A stretch of 41,854 bases of DNA, taken from positions 1 to 41,854 of the forward strand of contig PCUD01000027.1 in NCBI GenBank assembly GCA_002786785.1. Reading direction: 5' to 3'. The DNA comes from Ignavibacteriales bacterium CG18_big_fil_WC_8_21_14_2_50_31_20. Lineage in GTDB: Bacteria; Bacteroidota; Ignavibacteria; Ignavibacteriales; Melioribacteraceae. Below are positions 18,517-26,878 of the stretch, piece by piece (the first letter of the stretch is position 1; each line of letters starts with the position of its first letter). The position numbers were made by a program, and so were the translations under genes. The notes beneath the pieces are model-generated. The model ran no database searches. It was not told the origin of the DNA and was given only the letters and a program-made list of their open reading frames with translations.

Positions 18517-19965
18517 TTATTTAATTAGTGTCATTTTTTTAGAAATAGTATTTAGTCCATTATTTAAGCTATAGATATAAGTTCCAGAAGCCAATTTTGA
18601 AGCATCAAAAGTTACTTTGTAGCTTCCACTTTGAAATTCAACACCATTAACAAGTTTTGTAACTAATTCGCCATTAACATTATAAATTGAAAGAGTAATA
18701 GGCGCAAGTTGTGTAACAGAAAATTCAATTGTAGTTGAAGGGTTAAATGGGTTTGGATAATTTTGTGAAACTTCAAAACTATTAGGAATTTGTGAATCAA
18801 GCTTTTCAATACTTGTAATTGTTAATTCAATTGAAGGAAGTGTACCATTAAAAGTCCATTTTTCAACTGTCCACCCATAAAAAGATTGACTATAAACATT
18901 GTCGTTTTCATCAACATCAACATTATAAGTAGAAGTATAACCAGAAACATTTCCTAAAGTTCCACCAGGACGATTATTATAAGCTCCAGTTTTATCAAAA
19001 TTCCATTTAGCTTGATCAAGAGTATCTAATATTTCGCCTGTATTTGGGTTAATTGCATAAATTCTTCCATAGGAATATGCTGAAGTTGTGTAACTAGCAT
19101 CCATTGCAGCTAAAAGTATATTTTTGCCATCCATAAATTTTAAACCCCAAGGAGCAGCTGTTCTTATAGAATCTACTTCATCAATCCTTTGAAAGTTGAA
19201 TGAAGGTGATAATGTGTAGCCATCAGTTGTATTTCCTACATAAGCGTATATTTTACCATTGTCATAATTTGACGCATAAATAACAGAACCATCACTATTA
19301 GCTGTCACACCACGAGAAGTTCCATTATCTGGCAAAACAATTGTTTGAAGAGGAGCAACGTCATGTGAACCTTCCCATGCACTTTCAACAGTTGGACTTT
19401 CATATATAAATATTTTACTTGGTTCTGTTGCAGTTCCTTGAGTTGTTACATAAACTCTTCCATTATCATCAACATCAATTGCCCATAATGAATCAGGACT
19501 AAATGGGTTGGTTGCAGTAACCATTCTATATGGATGAGTATATAAGGAATCATCTTTTAGCTCAAAAGCAAGAATATTATGGGAAGGATCGTTATTAGCA
19601 ACAAAAACTAAGTTACCAAAAGATGCAATATCAAGAGCTTCTCTTAAATATACTTGGTCAAAACCATTAATCCAAAGTGTTTGAAGACCAGCAGGGGCAT
19701 AAGGATAAACTCCAGCTCTGCCAGAAGTTGAATCTGCGTTGTTATAACCAACTAAATAATAAGTACTATTTGAACTTCTAATTACAACAGCTACAAATGA
19801 GTTTTCCTTTGTAACAGCAACAGAAATAGTGTTATAGCCAGTAGAGTTAGGTTGGTCATCAATGGTTGAGTACTTGCATTCCCATTCTCCATCAAATGTT
19901 TGTGCAGTTAAAAAAGAACTTGTTAATAAAAAGGATAGAACTAAAACAATGTAGATTTTTTTCAT
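18517..19965 (-). CDS. Secreted beta-propeller-like protein with type IX sorting domain
   Basis: The start is set at ATG 19965, giving 482 residues, because GAGG lies five bases upstream and a signal peptide (MKKIYIVLVLSFLLTSSFLTA) starts there; the longer frame to 20019 adds 18 residues without an RBS. The body has repeated strand patterns with Asp/Asn-Gly turns (VDDNGRVYVTTQG, TANSDGSVIYASNYDNGKIYAY, VDENDNVYSQSF) like NHL/SMP-type propellers. The last ~80 residues form the sorting domain (NYPNPFNPSTTIEFSV ... ASGTYIYSLN). It should be exported by T9SS. The substrate is unknown. A CRP-type palindrome lies 184 bases upstream. Confidence 0.86.
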   Translation of the reverse strand: MKKIYIVLVLSFLLTSSFLTAQTFDGEWECKYSTIDDQPNSTGYNTISVAVTKENSFVAVVIRSSNSTYYLVGYNNADSTSGRAGVYPYAPAGLQTLWINGFDQVYLREALDIASFGNLVFVANNDPSHNILAFELKDDSLYTHPYRMVTATNPFSPDSLWAIDVDDNGRVYVTTQGTATEPSKIFIYESPTVESAWEGSHDVAPLQTIVLPDNGTSRGVTANSDGSVIYASNYDNGKIYAYVGNTTDGYTLSPSFNFQRIDEVDSIRTAAPWGLKFMDGKNILLAAMDASYTTSAYSYGRIYAINPNTGEILDTLDQAKWNFDKTGAYNNRPGGTLGNVSGYTSTYNVDVDENDNVYSQSFYGWTVEKWTFNGTLPSIELTITSIEKLDSQIPNSFEVSQNYPNPFNPSTTIEFSVTQLAPITLSIYNVNGELVTKLVNGVEFQSGSYKVTFDASKLASGTYIYSLNNGLNTISKKMTLIK

Positions 19966-20293
19966 ATTTACCTCATGTTTATTTAACATATTTGAAATTG
20001 TTACATTAACTATAACCATTACTTTAAAATCACAAATAATAGTTTTAAAGTCAAGAAGAAGGTTATTAAAAATGAACTAATTAGTAGATAAAATATTTTA
20101 ATTTCCAATGTTATTTTTATTAAGATAGTTAATTATTTTATTAAAATATGTGAATTTTATCACATCATAATTGAAATTTCAAAATAAAAAAAATATTTAG
20201 GTTATTATAACAATAATAATATTCAAAATATTACATAGATAAAAACATTACTTTTAAGGATATTTATTCAATCATTTTGAATTAAAAAGACAA
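19966..20293. other. 328-base intergenic region holding the propeller gene's control region
   Basis: Very AT-rich, with no credible gene. It lies upstream of the propeller gene and downstream of the aminotransferase, both on the minus strand. The one strong signal is the CRP-type palindrome at 20149-20164. TTGACT can be read on the minus strand at 20054-20049, but no good -10 box follows at the right distance. No GC-rich terminator hairpin was found after the aminotransferase. Confidence 0.6.
20149..20164. promoter_or_regulatory. CRP/FNR-family type palindrome
   Basis: TGTGA-ATTTTA-TCACA matches the CRP consensus TGTGA-N6-TCACA exactly, and the flanking A/T extends each arm to six bases. It is 184 bases upstream of the secreted propeller start. 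Binding by a CRP-family regulator is inferred from the match; the cognate regulator is not in the window. Confidence 0.55.
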
Positions 20294-21766
20294 TTAGTGT
20301 AATTTGAACCACTCATCTATATAATTGAGACTCCTATCTATTTCAGAAATATGATAAAATTCGTTGTTTAATGGGTTATACTTATAAGAATTTCTATATT
20401 TATTAATATTTAAAACAATTTCTGCAATAGCATCCATAATAAAACTAATTTCTATATCAGTCATTGTTGGGTGCAATGAAAAGCGAACCCAACCAGGTTT
20501 TTGAGATAAATCATGTTTATCAATCATATCGGTAATACTTTTTGAACGCGAAGGATCAATATGCAATAAATAATGTCCATATGTGCCAGCACAAGAGCAT
20601 CCACCACGCATTTGAATTCCATATAAATCATTTAATAGTTTTACCATTAAATTAAAATGAATTTCTTCTACATAAAATGAAATTATTCCAAGCCTGTTTT
20701 CAATATTAGTTGCAAGCAAATGAATTTTTGGAATTTCGCGAAATCGTTTTAAAGCATAAGCTAAAAGTTCATCTTCTCGTTTTTCAATATTTTCAACTCC
20801 CATATCTTCTTTCAACTTTATACTTAAGGCAGTTCTAATTGCTTGAAGAAAGCCTGGAGTACCTCCATCTTCTCGTGCTTCAATACTTTCAATATAACGA
20901 TGTTCACCCCAAGGATTAGTCCATTCAACTGTTCCACCGCCAGGGTGATCGGGAACATTTCTATTATAAAGAGATTTATTAAAAATCACAACTCCAGATG
21001 AACCAGGACCACCAAGAAATTTATGTGGTGAAAAGAAAATTGCATCAAGTTTTTCTTCTTCATCTTTAGGATGCATATTAATTTCATCATAAGGAGCCGA
21101 TGCTGCAAAATCGATAAAACACAATCCACCATTTTGATGCATTATTTTAGCCAATTTATGATATGGAGTTCTGATACCAGTAACATTTGAGCAAGCTGTG
21201 AAAGAGCCAATTTTTATTTTTCGAGATTGATATTTTTTTAGTGCTTCTTCCAATTTTGATTCATCAACTAATCCGCTTTCAGTTGGTTCAATTACAATTG
21301 TATCAGCAATTGTTTCAAACCAGCTTGTTTGATTTGAATGATGTTCCATGTGGGTTAAAAAAACTACCGGGCGATATTCTTCGGGTATTTTTGCAAAAGG
21401 TTTTAATTGCTCGGGGAGTTTAAATCCTAAAATTCTTTGTAATTTATTTATAACAGTGGTCATTCCAGAGCCTGCTGTAATTATTACATCATTTTCATTT
21501 GCATTACAATGTTTTTTAATAATCTTTTGCGCAACGTGATATGCATTAGTCATAGTAGTTCCAGTTACACTGGTTTCAGTGTGAGTGTTGCCAACAAAAG
21601 GTCCAAACTCATATTTAATTTTATCTTCAATGGGTGCATATAATCTGCCACTTGCAATCCAATCGGAATAAATAATTTTTTTAATACCAAAAGGGGTTTT
21701 GAATGTTTGATTAATTCCAACAATATGGTTTCTAAAAGGCTCAAAATATTTTTCTAATTTGGTCAT
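20294..21766 (-). CDS. Class V aminotransferase-fold PLP enzyme, cysteine desulfurase-like
   Basis: PLP enzyme resembling SufS/NifS/CsdA. With the start at ATG 21766 it has 490 residues. The PLP lysine is in FFSPHKFLGGPGSSG (Lys249), the aldimine-region aspartate in CFIDFAASAP, and a possible sulfur-accepting cysteine pair in MRGGCSCAG (Cys390/Cys392). HMEHHSN is the usual cofactor-stacking histidine segment. A longer frame from 21823 adds MKKIFIIFLILNLKLIEQL, a hydrophobic stretch unlikely on a cytoplasmic PLP enzyme; neither start has a strong RBS. No isc/suf genes are adjacent, and it is longer than typical SufS (~410), so its true substrate is uncertain. Confidence 0.84.
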   Translation of the reverse strand: MTKLEKYFEPFRNHIVGINQTFKTPFGIKKIIYSDWIASGRLYAPIEDKIKYEFGPFVGNTHTETSVTGTTMTNAYHVAQKIIKKHCNANENDVIITAGSGMTTVINKLQRILGFKLPEQLKPFAKIPEEYRPVVFLTHMEHHSNQTSWFETIADTIVIEPTESGLVDESKLEEALKKYQSRKIKIGSFTACSNVTGIRTPYHKLAKIMHQNGGLCFIDFAASAPYDEINMHPKDEEEKLDAIFFSPHKFLGGPGSSGVVIFNKSLYNRNVPDHPGGGTVEWTNPWGEHRYIESIEAREDGGTPGFLQAIRTALSIKLKEDMGVENIEKREDELLAYALKRFREIPKIHLLATNIENRLGIISFYVEEIHFNLMVKLLNDLYGIQMRGGCSCAGTYGHYLLHIDPSRSKSITDMIDKHDLSQKPGWVRFSLHPTMTDIEISFIMDAIAEIVLNINKYRNSYKYNPLNNEFYHISEIDRSLNYIDEWFKLH

Positions 21767-21882
21767 TAACTGCTCTATAAGTTTTAGATTCAATATTAGA
21801 AAGATAATAAAAATCTTTTTCATCTGTTAATCCAGGTTAATTTAATAGGACAAAAATTAATAATATTTAAAATCTAGTAATC

Positions 21883-21988
21883 AATGCAGAAGCGAACTTG
21901 CCCTGACTTACTCGGTCTTAGCGTTTGTAACCAAATGGTTGAGTGAAGAATGGTATAAACGATTGGAGCAAGTTAGTCTAAATGCATT
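21883..21988. repeat. Nested imperfect inverted repeats of unknown nature
   Basis: Outer arms AATGCA (21883-21888) and TGCATT (21983-21988) enclose second arms AACTTGC (21895-21901) and GCAAGTT (21968-21974). Inside are CGTTT (21922-21926)/AAACG (21957-21961) and the small hairpin AACC-AAAT-GGTT (21929-21940). The core is visibly less AT-rich than its surroundings. It could be a structured RNA, a relic of a small mobile element or an attC-like folded recombination site (AAC...GTT arms); the evidence does not decide. Confidence 0.45.
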
Positions 21989-22048
21989 AATAATTTTCAA
22001 CTGGATATTTTGGGTTAAAATCAAAAAGCAATTGTTGAGTTTTTGAAT

Positions 22049-22067
22049 ATTGTTTTGATAAAACAAT
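22049..22067. promoter_or_regulatory. Inverted repeat upstream of the DUF2911 gene
   Basis: ATTGTTTT-GAT-AAAACAAT, perfect 8-bp arms with a 3-base centre, directly upstream of a candidate promoter and 55 bases before the start codon. It could be an operator; no regulator is known for it. Confidence 0.4.
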
Positions 22068-22069
22068 TC

Positions 22070-22100
22070 TTGGAAGACTTTGTATTTTTGGATAACTTTG
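22070..22100 (+). promoter_or_regulatory. Possible Bacteroidota-type promoter for the DUF2911 gene
   Basis: TTG (22070-22072), a 20-base spacer and TAACTTTG (22093-22100) match the TTTG/TAnnTTTG promoter pattern of Bacteroidota. Transcription would start a few bases before the GGAGG at 22112-22116, leaving a very short leader. Confidence 0.35.
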
Positions 22101-22121
22101 AAACTAAAATTGGAGGAAACT

Positions 22122-23162
22122 ATGAAACAATTCTTTAATATTATTCTATTTTTTGGTTTGTTTAATGGAATATTTTTTGCCCAATCGCTGGATTTATCAC
22201 GAGTTAGTCCAAAAGCTAAAGTTATACAACAGATTGGTTTAAGTATAATTGAAATAAATTACAGTCGTCCTGGAGTAAAAGGGAGAGAAATTTGGGGTAA
22301 ATTAGTACCATATAATGAAGGTATTCCATTTCCATGGCGAGCTGGTGCCAACGAAAATACAACAATTGAATTTTCAGATGATGCAACTATTAATGGGAAA
22401 GAAATTAAAGCAGGAATTTATGGATTTCATATAATTCCAAGAAATGATTTTTGGACTCTTATTTTTAACAAGCAAAACAAATCTTGGGGTAGTTTCTTTT
22501 ATGACTCAACTTTTGATGCTTTGCGGATTAAAGTAAAACCAAAAGAAAATAATTTTACCGAATGGTTGGAATATGGATTTAAAGACATAACACCAAATTC
22601 GACTTCTATTTACTTAAAATGGGAAAAATTATCCATTGAGTTTACGGTAACTTTCAATGAAAAAGAAGTAATTTTGAACAATATTCGTCAACAATTATTA
22701 TCCTTACCAGGATTTGGTTGGGAAGGTCCAATGGATGCTGCTCAATTTTGTTTGGAAAATAATATGAATTATGACGAAGCACTTAAATGGATTGATTTAT
22801 CAATTAGTAGAAAACCAATTTTCCAAAATAAAATTATTAAGGCTGGATTATTAGAAAAGTTGAGTAGGGAAGTTGAAGCAAAAAAAATTGAAAAAGATGC
22901 TTTAGAAAATTCTACAGAAGAAGAGTTAAATCTTTTTGGATACGAATTACTTAATAAAAATAAAAAGAATGATGCATTAGTGATATTTAAATTAAATGTT
23001 GAAAGACATCCAAATTCTTGGAATTGTTTTGATAGTTATGCCGAGGCTTTAATAAAAAACGATAAAAAAGATGAGGCAATAGCTAATTATAAAAAAGCTC
23101 TCGAATTAGCACCAGAAAATCAAAAGGACAGAATTAGGAATACAATTAATCAAATTAAATAG
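22122..23162 (+). CDS. Secreted DUF2911 protein with C-terminal TPR repeats
   Basis: The start at ATG 22122 (346 residues) is chosen because GGAGG lies just upstream and the signal peptide (MKQFFNIILFFGLFNGIFFA) begins there; an in-frame TTG at 22080 lacks an RBS. After cleavage the DUF2911 domain follows: SRVSPKAKVIQQIG, INYSRPGVKGREIWG, PWRAGANENTTIEFS and IKAGIYGFHIIP, ending near residue 180. Residues 195-346 are helical with TPR-like repeats, the last being DEAIANYKKALELAPENQ. DUF2911 is common in Bacteroidota and has no known function; the TPR part suggests protein binding in the periplasm. Confidence 0.87.
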   Translation: MKQFFNIILFFGLFNGIFFAQSLDLSRVSPKAKVIQQIGLSIIEINYSRPGVKGREIWGKLVPYNEGIPFPWRAGANENTTIEFSDDATINGKEIKAGIYGFHIIPRNDFWTLIFNKQNKSWGSFFYDSTFDALRIKVKPKENNFTEWLEYGFKDITPNSTSIYLKWEKLSIEFTVTFNEKEVILNNIRQQLLSLPGFGWEGPMDAAQFCLENNMNYDEALKWIDLSISRKPIFQNKIIKAGLLEKLSREVEAKKIEKDALENSTEEELNLFGYELLNKNKKNDALVIFKLNVERHPNSWNCFDSYAEALIKNDKKDEAIANYKKALELAPENQKDRIRNTINQIK

Positions 23163-23210
23163 AAAAAAGTATTGATTTAAAAGAAACTAGATTACAGCTT
23201 TAAATATATA

Positions 23211-23242
23211 AAGCCCAACTTTTAGTCTTGAAGGTTGGGCTT
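23211..23242. terminator. Terminator between convergent DUF2911 and MFS genes
   Basis: Perfect 9-bp arms AAGCCCAAC/GTTGGGCTT around a 14-base loop, followed by TTTTC on the plus strand. The T-tract is weaker on the minus side, but its position between convergent genes suggests use by both. Confidence 0.8.
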
Positions 23243-23261
23243 TTCTCTATTTTCTTAATTA

Positions 23262-24764
23262 TTAATTCAAATCTTCAACTTTTAGCATAATTAATGCTGC
23301 AACAAACATTGATACACCACCAAGTAAGAGAGCATAAATTGCATCGCCACCAAAAATACCTTTTACCATAAATCCTAAAATTGCTGCAGCAGTAATCTGG
23401 GGAATTACAATAAAAAAGTTAAAAATACCCATATATATTCCAAGTTTTTTTTGAGGCAATGAACCAGTTAAAATTGCATAAGGAATTGATAAAATGGAAG
23501 CCCAAGCAATTCCAATACCTATTTCGGAAACTAACAAAAGCTCAGGCGTTTTGAATAAATAGAAAGAAGAAAGTCCTAAACCACCCAAAACCAAACTTAT
23601 AGAATGAACATATTTTCTTTCCATTCTATTTGCCATCCACACTAATAGAAATGCAGCAAGCGCTGCTATTCCATTATAGGTGGACATTAAAATGCCTACC
23701 CAATCTGCACCAGTATTATAATTAATGGATGTTGGGTCGGTTGTTCCATAAATATGCTTAGTTACTGCTGGAGTTGTGTAAATCCACATTGCAAAAAGTG
23801 AAAACCAAGAAAAGAATTGAACATAAGCTAACTGAATCATCGTTTTTGGCATTTGGTATAAATCAGTAATAACCGAAACAAGTCCAGAAGATGAATTTCC
23901 ATTTTTACCTAAATGAGAAGTGACGATTTGAATAATTCCAAAAGCAGCAATTCCAAGAAAAAAAACAAGTAGACCATAATCCATATATATATATAGCTCA
24001 AAAATCGTATATAAAATAAGCCCAATGGCGGTCCAAATAATACCATTTCGAAAGAAAAGTTTTGAATCTCTTTTAGTATTTTCAATGGATTCTTTTTCGG
24101 AAAAAATAATTTTATCATCCTCCTCAAAAGAGGCTAATTCTTCTGGACTATATTCTTTAGTTTTAATTACAGTCCATAAAACAGACAGAAAAAAAGCTAA
24201 ACCGCCAATGTAAAATGAGTATTTAACAGATTCTGGAATTATGCCATCTGGAGCTGTGTTGTTAATTCCAAACCAATTAGTCATTATATATGGTAAAGCA
24301 GATGCAACAACAGCACCAGTTCCAATAAAAAAACTTTGCATTGAAAAGCCAACAGTTCGCTGTTCAGAAGGCAGCATATCGCCAACAAAAGCACGGAAAG
24401 GCTCCATTGAAATATTTATTGATGCGTCCATAATCCAAAGCATTCCCGCTGCAACCCAAAGAGTAGGGGAGTTTGGCATTATAAAAAGTGCAAGCGAGGC
24501 TAAAATTGCACCTATAAGAAAATATGGTCTTCTTCGCCCAAATCTATTCCAAGTCTTATCACTCATATAACCAATTATAGGCTGTATTATTAAACCTGTA
24601 ACAGGGGCGGCAATCCAAAGAATTGGAATTTCATCAATACTTGCACCAAGCGTTTCAAAAATTCGCGACACATTGGCATTTTGTAATGCAAATCCAAATT
24701 GAATTCCTAAAAATCCGAAACTCATATTCCATATTTGCCAGACTGATAATTTGGGTTTTTTCAT
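23262..24764 (-). CDS. MFS sugar transporter, SLC45/maltose-type
   Basis: A 500-residue cytoplasmic-membrane transporter with about 12 hydrophobic helices. N-terminal SFGFLGIQFGFALQNANVSRIF, IQPIIGYMSDKTWNRFGRRRPYF and MDASINISMEPFRAFVGDMLP match the SLC45/plant-sucrose-transporter-like family, whose bacterial members import maltose or related disaccharides. The loop between helices 2 and 3 holds the RFGRRRP basic cluster of MFS proteins. A hydrophilic central loop of about 30 residues lies near position 220. It has no sugar-hydrolase neighbours, so the substrate is not supported further. Only a weak AGAGA precedes the ATG. Confidence 0.87.
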   Translation of the reverse strand: MKKPKLSVWQIWNMSFGFLGIQFGFALQNANVSRIFETLGASIDEIPILWIAAPVTGLIIQPIIGYMSDKTWNRFGRRRPYFLIGAILASLALFIMPNSPTLWVAAGMLWIMDASINISMEPFRAFVGDMLPSEQRTVGFSMQSFFIGTGAVVASALPYIMTNWFGINNTAPDGIIPESVKYSFYIGGLAFFLSVLWTVIKTKEYSPEELASFEEDDKIIFSEKESIENTKRDSKLFFRNGIIWTAIGLILYTIFELYIYMDYGLLVFFLGIAAFGIIQIVTSHLGKNGNSSSGLVSVITDLYQMPKTMIQLAYVQFFSWFSLFAMWIYTTPAVTKHIYGTTDPTSINYNTGADWVGILMSTYNGIAALAAFLLVWMANRMERKYVHSISLVLGGLGLSSFYLFKTPELLLVSEIGIGIAWASILSIPYAILTGSLPQKKLGIYMGIFNFFIVIPQITAAAILGFMVKGIFGGDAIYALLLGGVSMFVAALIMLKVEDLN

Positions 24765-24886
24765 TTTATTCTCTTGAAAATTTTATGTTATAAATTATTT
24801 GATTACAAAATAAAAATGATTAATATTTTTATCAAGAAAGATAGATAATTACTAAATTTATATTTTGTTAATTTACAGAGATTTAT

Positions 24887-26710
24887 TTGATTACAGATAT
24901 TGTTAAAATATTGGAATTTGTTACATCTCAAGAAAAATCTGCATTTTTTTATACTCCATTTAAGGATGGAAGCGAAAAATGCTATTTGTTCAAAAAACCA
25001 ATAACATCTATTGTTTGTGAAAATATGAATGAAATTCCTACAGTATTAAAAGATATTGAAGATTTAGCAAAAAAATATGAATTTGCTTATGGTTCAATAA
25101 CATACGAAACTGGTTACTATTTTGAAAACAAATTAAAATCGTTATTAAATGGCAAAAATTATAAGTTTATAAAATTCCATTTTTTTAATTCTAACGAAGT
25201 AGAAGTAATTCCAACTAAGTTAATTCATTTTAAAAATATCCTAAATCTATTTAATGAAAAATTTGAAATAACTAATTTGGAATTGAATGAAACTCAATCA
25301 GAATATGAAAAGAAGATTGATAAAATTAAAAAATACATTTCAAATGGAGATACATATCAAGTAAATTATACTCTAAAAGCTAAGTTTGGATTTAATGGAA
25401 AGATTTCAAATTTTATAACCCATCTGCTTTTTAAGCAATCGGCATCTTATACTTCAATTATAAATGATGCGGATAATTTTATTATTTCTATTTCTCCAGA
25501 ATTGTTTTTTAAAACAGAAGGAAATAAAATTATTTCAAAGCCAATGAAAGGAACGATTAAGCGAGGGATAAATTTAATTGATGATTATTCTAAAAGGGAA
25601 CGGCTAAAAAATAGTGAGAAAGATAAAGCGGAAAATATAATGATTGTTGATTTACTTAGAAATGACATAGGAAAGTTGAGCAAATATGATTCCGTTTTGG
25701 CCTTACCTCTTTATGAAATTGAAAAATATGAAACTCTATATCAAATGACATCAACAGTTTCTGGTGAGCTTAAAAGTAAATCTTTTTCAGAAATAATTAA
25801 AAATCTTTTCCCTTGCGGCTCAATTACTGGAGCACCAAAAATTAAAACAATGCAAATAATAGACGAGTTGGAAAATGAAAAGAGGGGAATTTATACTGGA
25901 ACAATTGGCATAATAAAAGAAAATGATTTTACATTTAATATCCCTATTCGTACAATATTGCTAAATAAACGAATACAAAATGGTGAAATTGGGCTTGGAA
26001 GTGGAATTACTTGGGATAGTAATGCAAAATCAGAATTTGAGGAAACAAAATTAAAAAGTGAATTTTTAGTAAATGAATCAGAATATTTTGAACTTATTGA
26101 GACAATGTTGATTGAAAATGGCAAAATATTTTTGTTGGAAAATCACATTAACAGATTAAAGAAATCATCAGAATATTTTCTGTTTAACCTAGAAGAGTTA
26201 AAATTAAGAAAATTACTTAACTCAATAGTTTCTGGATTAAATCCACAAAACAATTTTAGATTAAAATTGCTACTTGCAAAATGGGGTGAAATAAAATTTA
26301 ATCTTGAACAAATTAAAAATCAAAAATCTTTTGGAAGAATTGCAATATCTAACAAAAGAATTAATAGTCAAAATAAGTTTCAATATTTTAAGACAACCAA
26401 TAGGGATTTATATAACAGCGAGCTTATAAATTGGCAAAAAAAAGGGTTTGATGACGTAATATTTTTAAATGAAAATGGTAATGTTGTGGAAGGAGCAATT
26501 ACAAATATTATGATTGTACATAAAAGTAATATTATAACTCCGCCATTAAATGATGGTTTGCTAAACGGATGCTTTAGAGAATATTTACTTTCAAAAGATA
26601 AAAATATAGTTGAAAAGAGTTTTGGAATTGATGAATTATTTAAAGCACAGAAAGTAATAATTTTTAATTCTGTTAGAAAAGAAATTGAAATAAAAGATAT
26701 TTACATTTAA
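24887..26710 (+). CDS. Bifunctional aminodeoxychorismate synthase component I / aminodeoxychorismate lyase
   Basis: A PabB-PabC fusion of 607 residues for p-aminobenzoate (folate) synthesis. The PabB part (about 1-395) has GDTYQVNYTLK, ISKPMKGTIKRG with the active-site lysine, VDLLRNDIGKL and CGSITGAPKIKTMQIIDELE. The PabC part (about 400-607) is a class IV PLP domain: MLIENGKIFLLENHINRL, YFKTTNRDLYN with the PLP lysine, and VVEGAITNIMIV. The start is TTG, with only AGAG upstream. The amidotransferase PabA is not nearby; one from elsewhere, or free ammonia, must supply nitrogen. Fusions of this order are known in other bacteria. Confidence 0.92.
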   Translation: MITDIVKILEFVTSQEKSAFFYTPFKDGSEKCYLFKKPITSIVCENMNEIPTVLKDIEDLAKKYEFAYGSITYETGYYFENKLKSLLNGKNYKFIKFHFFNSNEVEVIPTKLIHFKNILNLFNEKFEITNLELNETQSEYEKKIDKIKKYISNGDTYQVNYTLKAKFGFNGKISNFITHLLFKQSASYTSIINDADNFIISISPELFFKTEGNKIISKPMKGTIKRGINLIDDYSKRERLKNSEKDKAENIMIVDLLRNDIGKLSKYDSVLALPLYEIEKYETLYQMTSTVSGELKSKSFSEIIKNLFPCGSITGAPKIKTMQIIDELENEKRGIYTGTIGIIKENDFTFNIPIRTILLNKRIQNGEIGLGSGITWDSNAKSEFEETKLKSEFLVNESEYFELIETMLIENGKIFLLENHINRLKKSSEYFLFNLEELKLRKLLNSIVSGLNPQNNFRLKLLLAKWGEIKFNLEQIKNQKSFGRIAISNKRINSQNKFQYFKTTNRDLYNSELINWQKKGFDDVIFLNENGNVVEGAITNIMIVHKSNIITPPLNDGLLNGCFREYLLSKDKNIVEKSFGIDELFKAQKVIIFNSVRKEIEIKDIYI

Positions 26711-26878
26711 AATATTTATTTTCATTATGCAAAAAATGAAAAATCAACATTTTTTCTTTTTTTTGAATTTTAAGTTGGTTATGGTATCAATTTTTTGTTA
26801 TAAATTTGTTTAATAAATAAATGAATTTTATTGCATATTATATGGTATTAATAAATTTATCGTAAATGAGGAATGGTT

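Larger units (their letters stand above)
21767..22121. other. 355-base intergenic region between divergent genes with a structured, GC-shifted core
   Basis: No gene is supported. The region includes a ~106-base core (21883-21988) of clearly higher G+C than the flanks with nested inverted repeats, an 8-bp dyad at 22049-22067 and a possible promoter at 22070-22100 for the plus-strand DUF2911 gene. An open frame of about 60 codons without a usable start runs through the core and is probably chance or a relic. No tRNA-like arms were found. Confidence 0.6.

Noticed and set aside
21883-21988. Calling the structured element a tRNA or a known riboswitch
   Set aside because: No T-loop motif, anticodon arm or known aptamer consensus can be found; kept only as an unexplained element.
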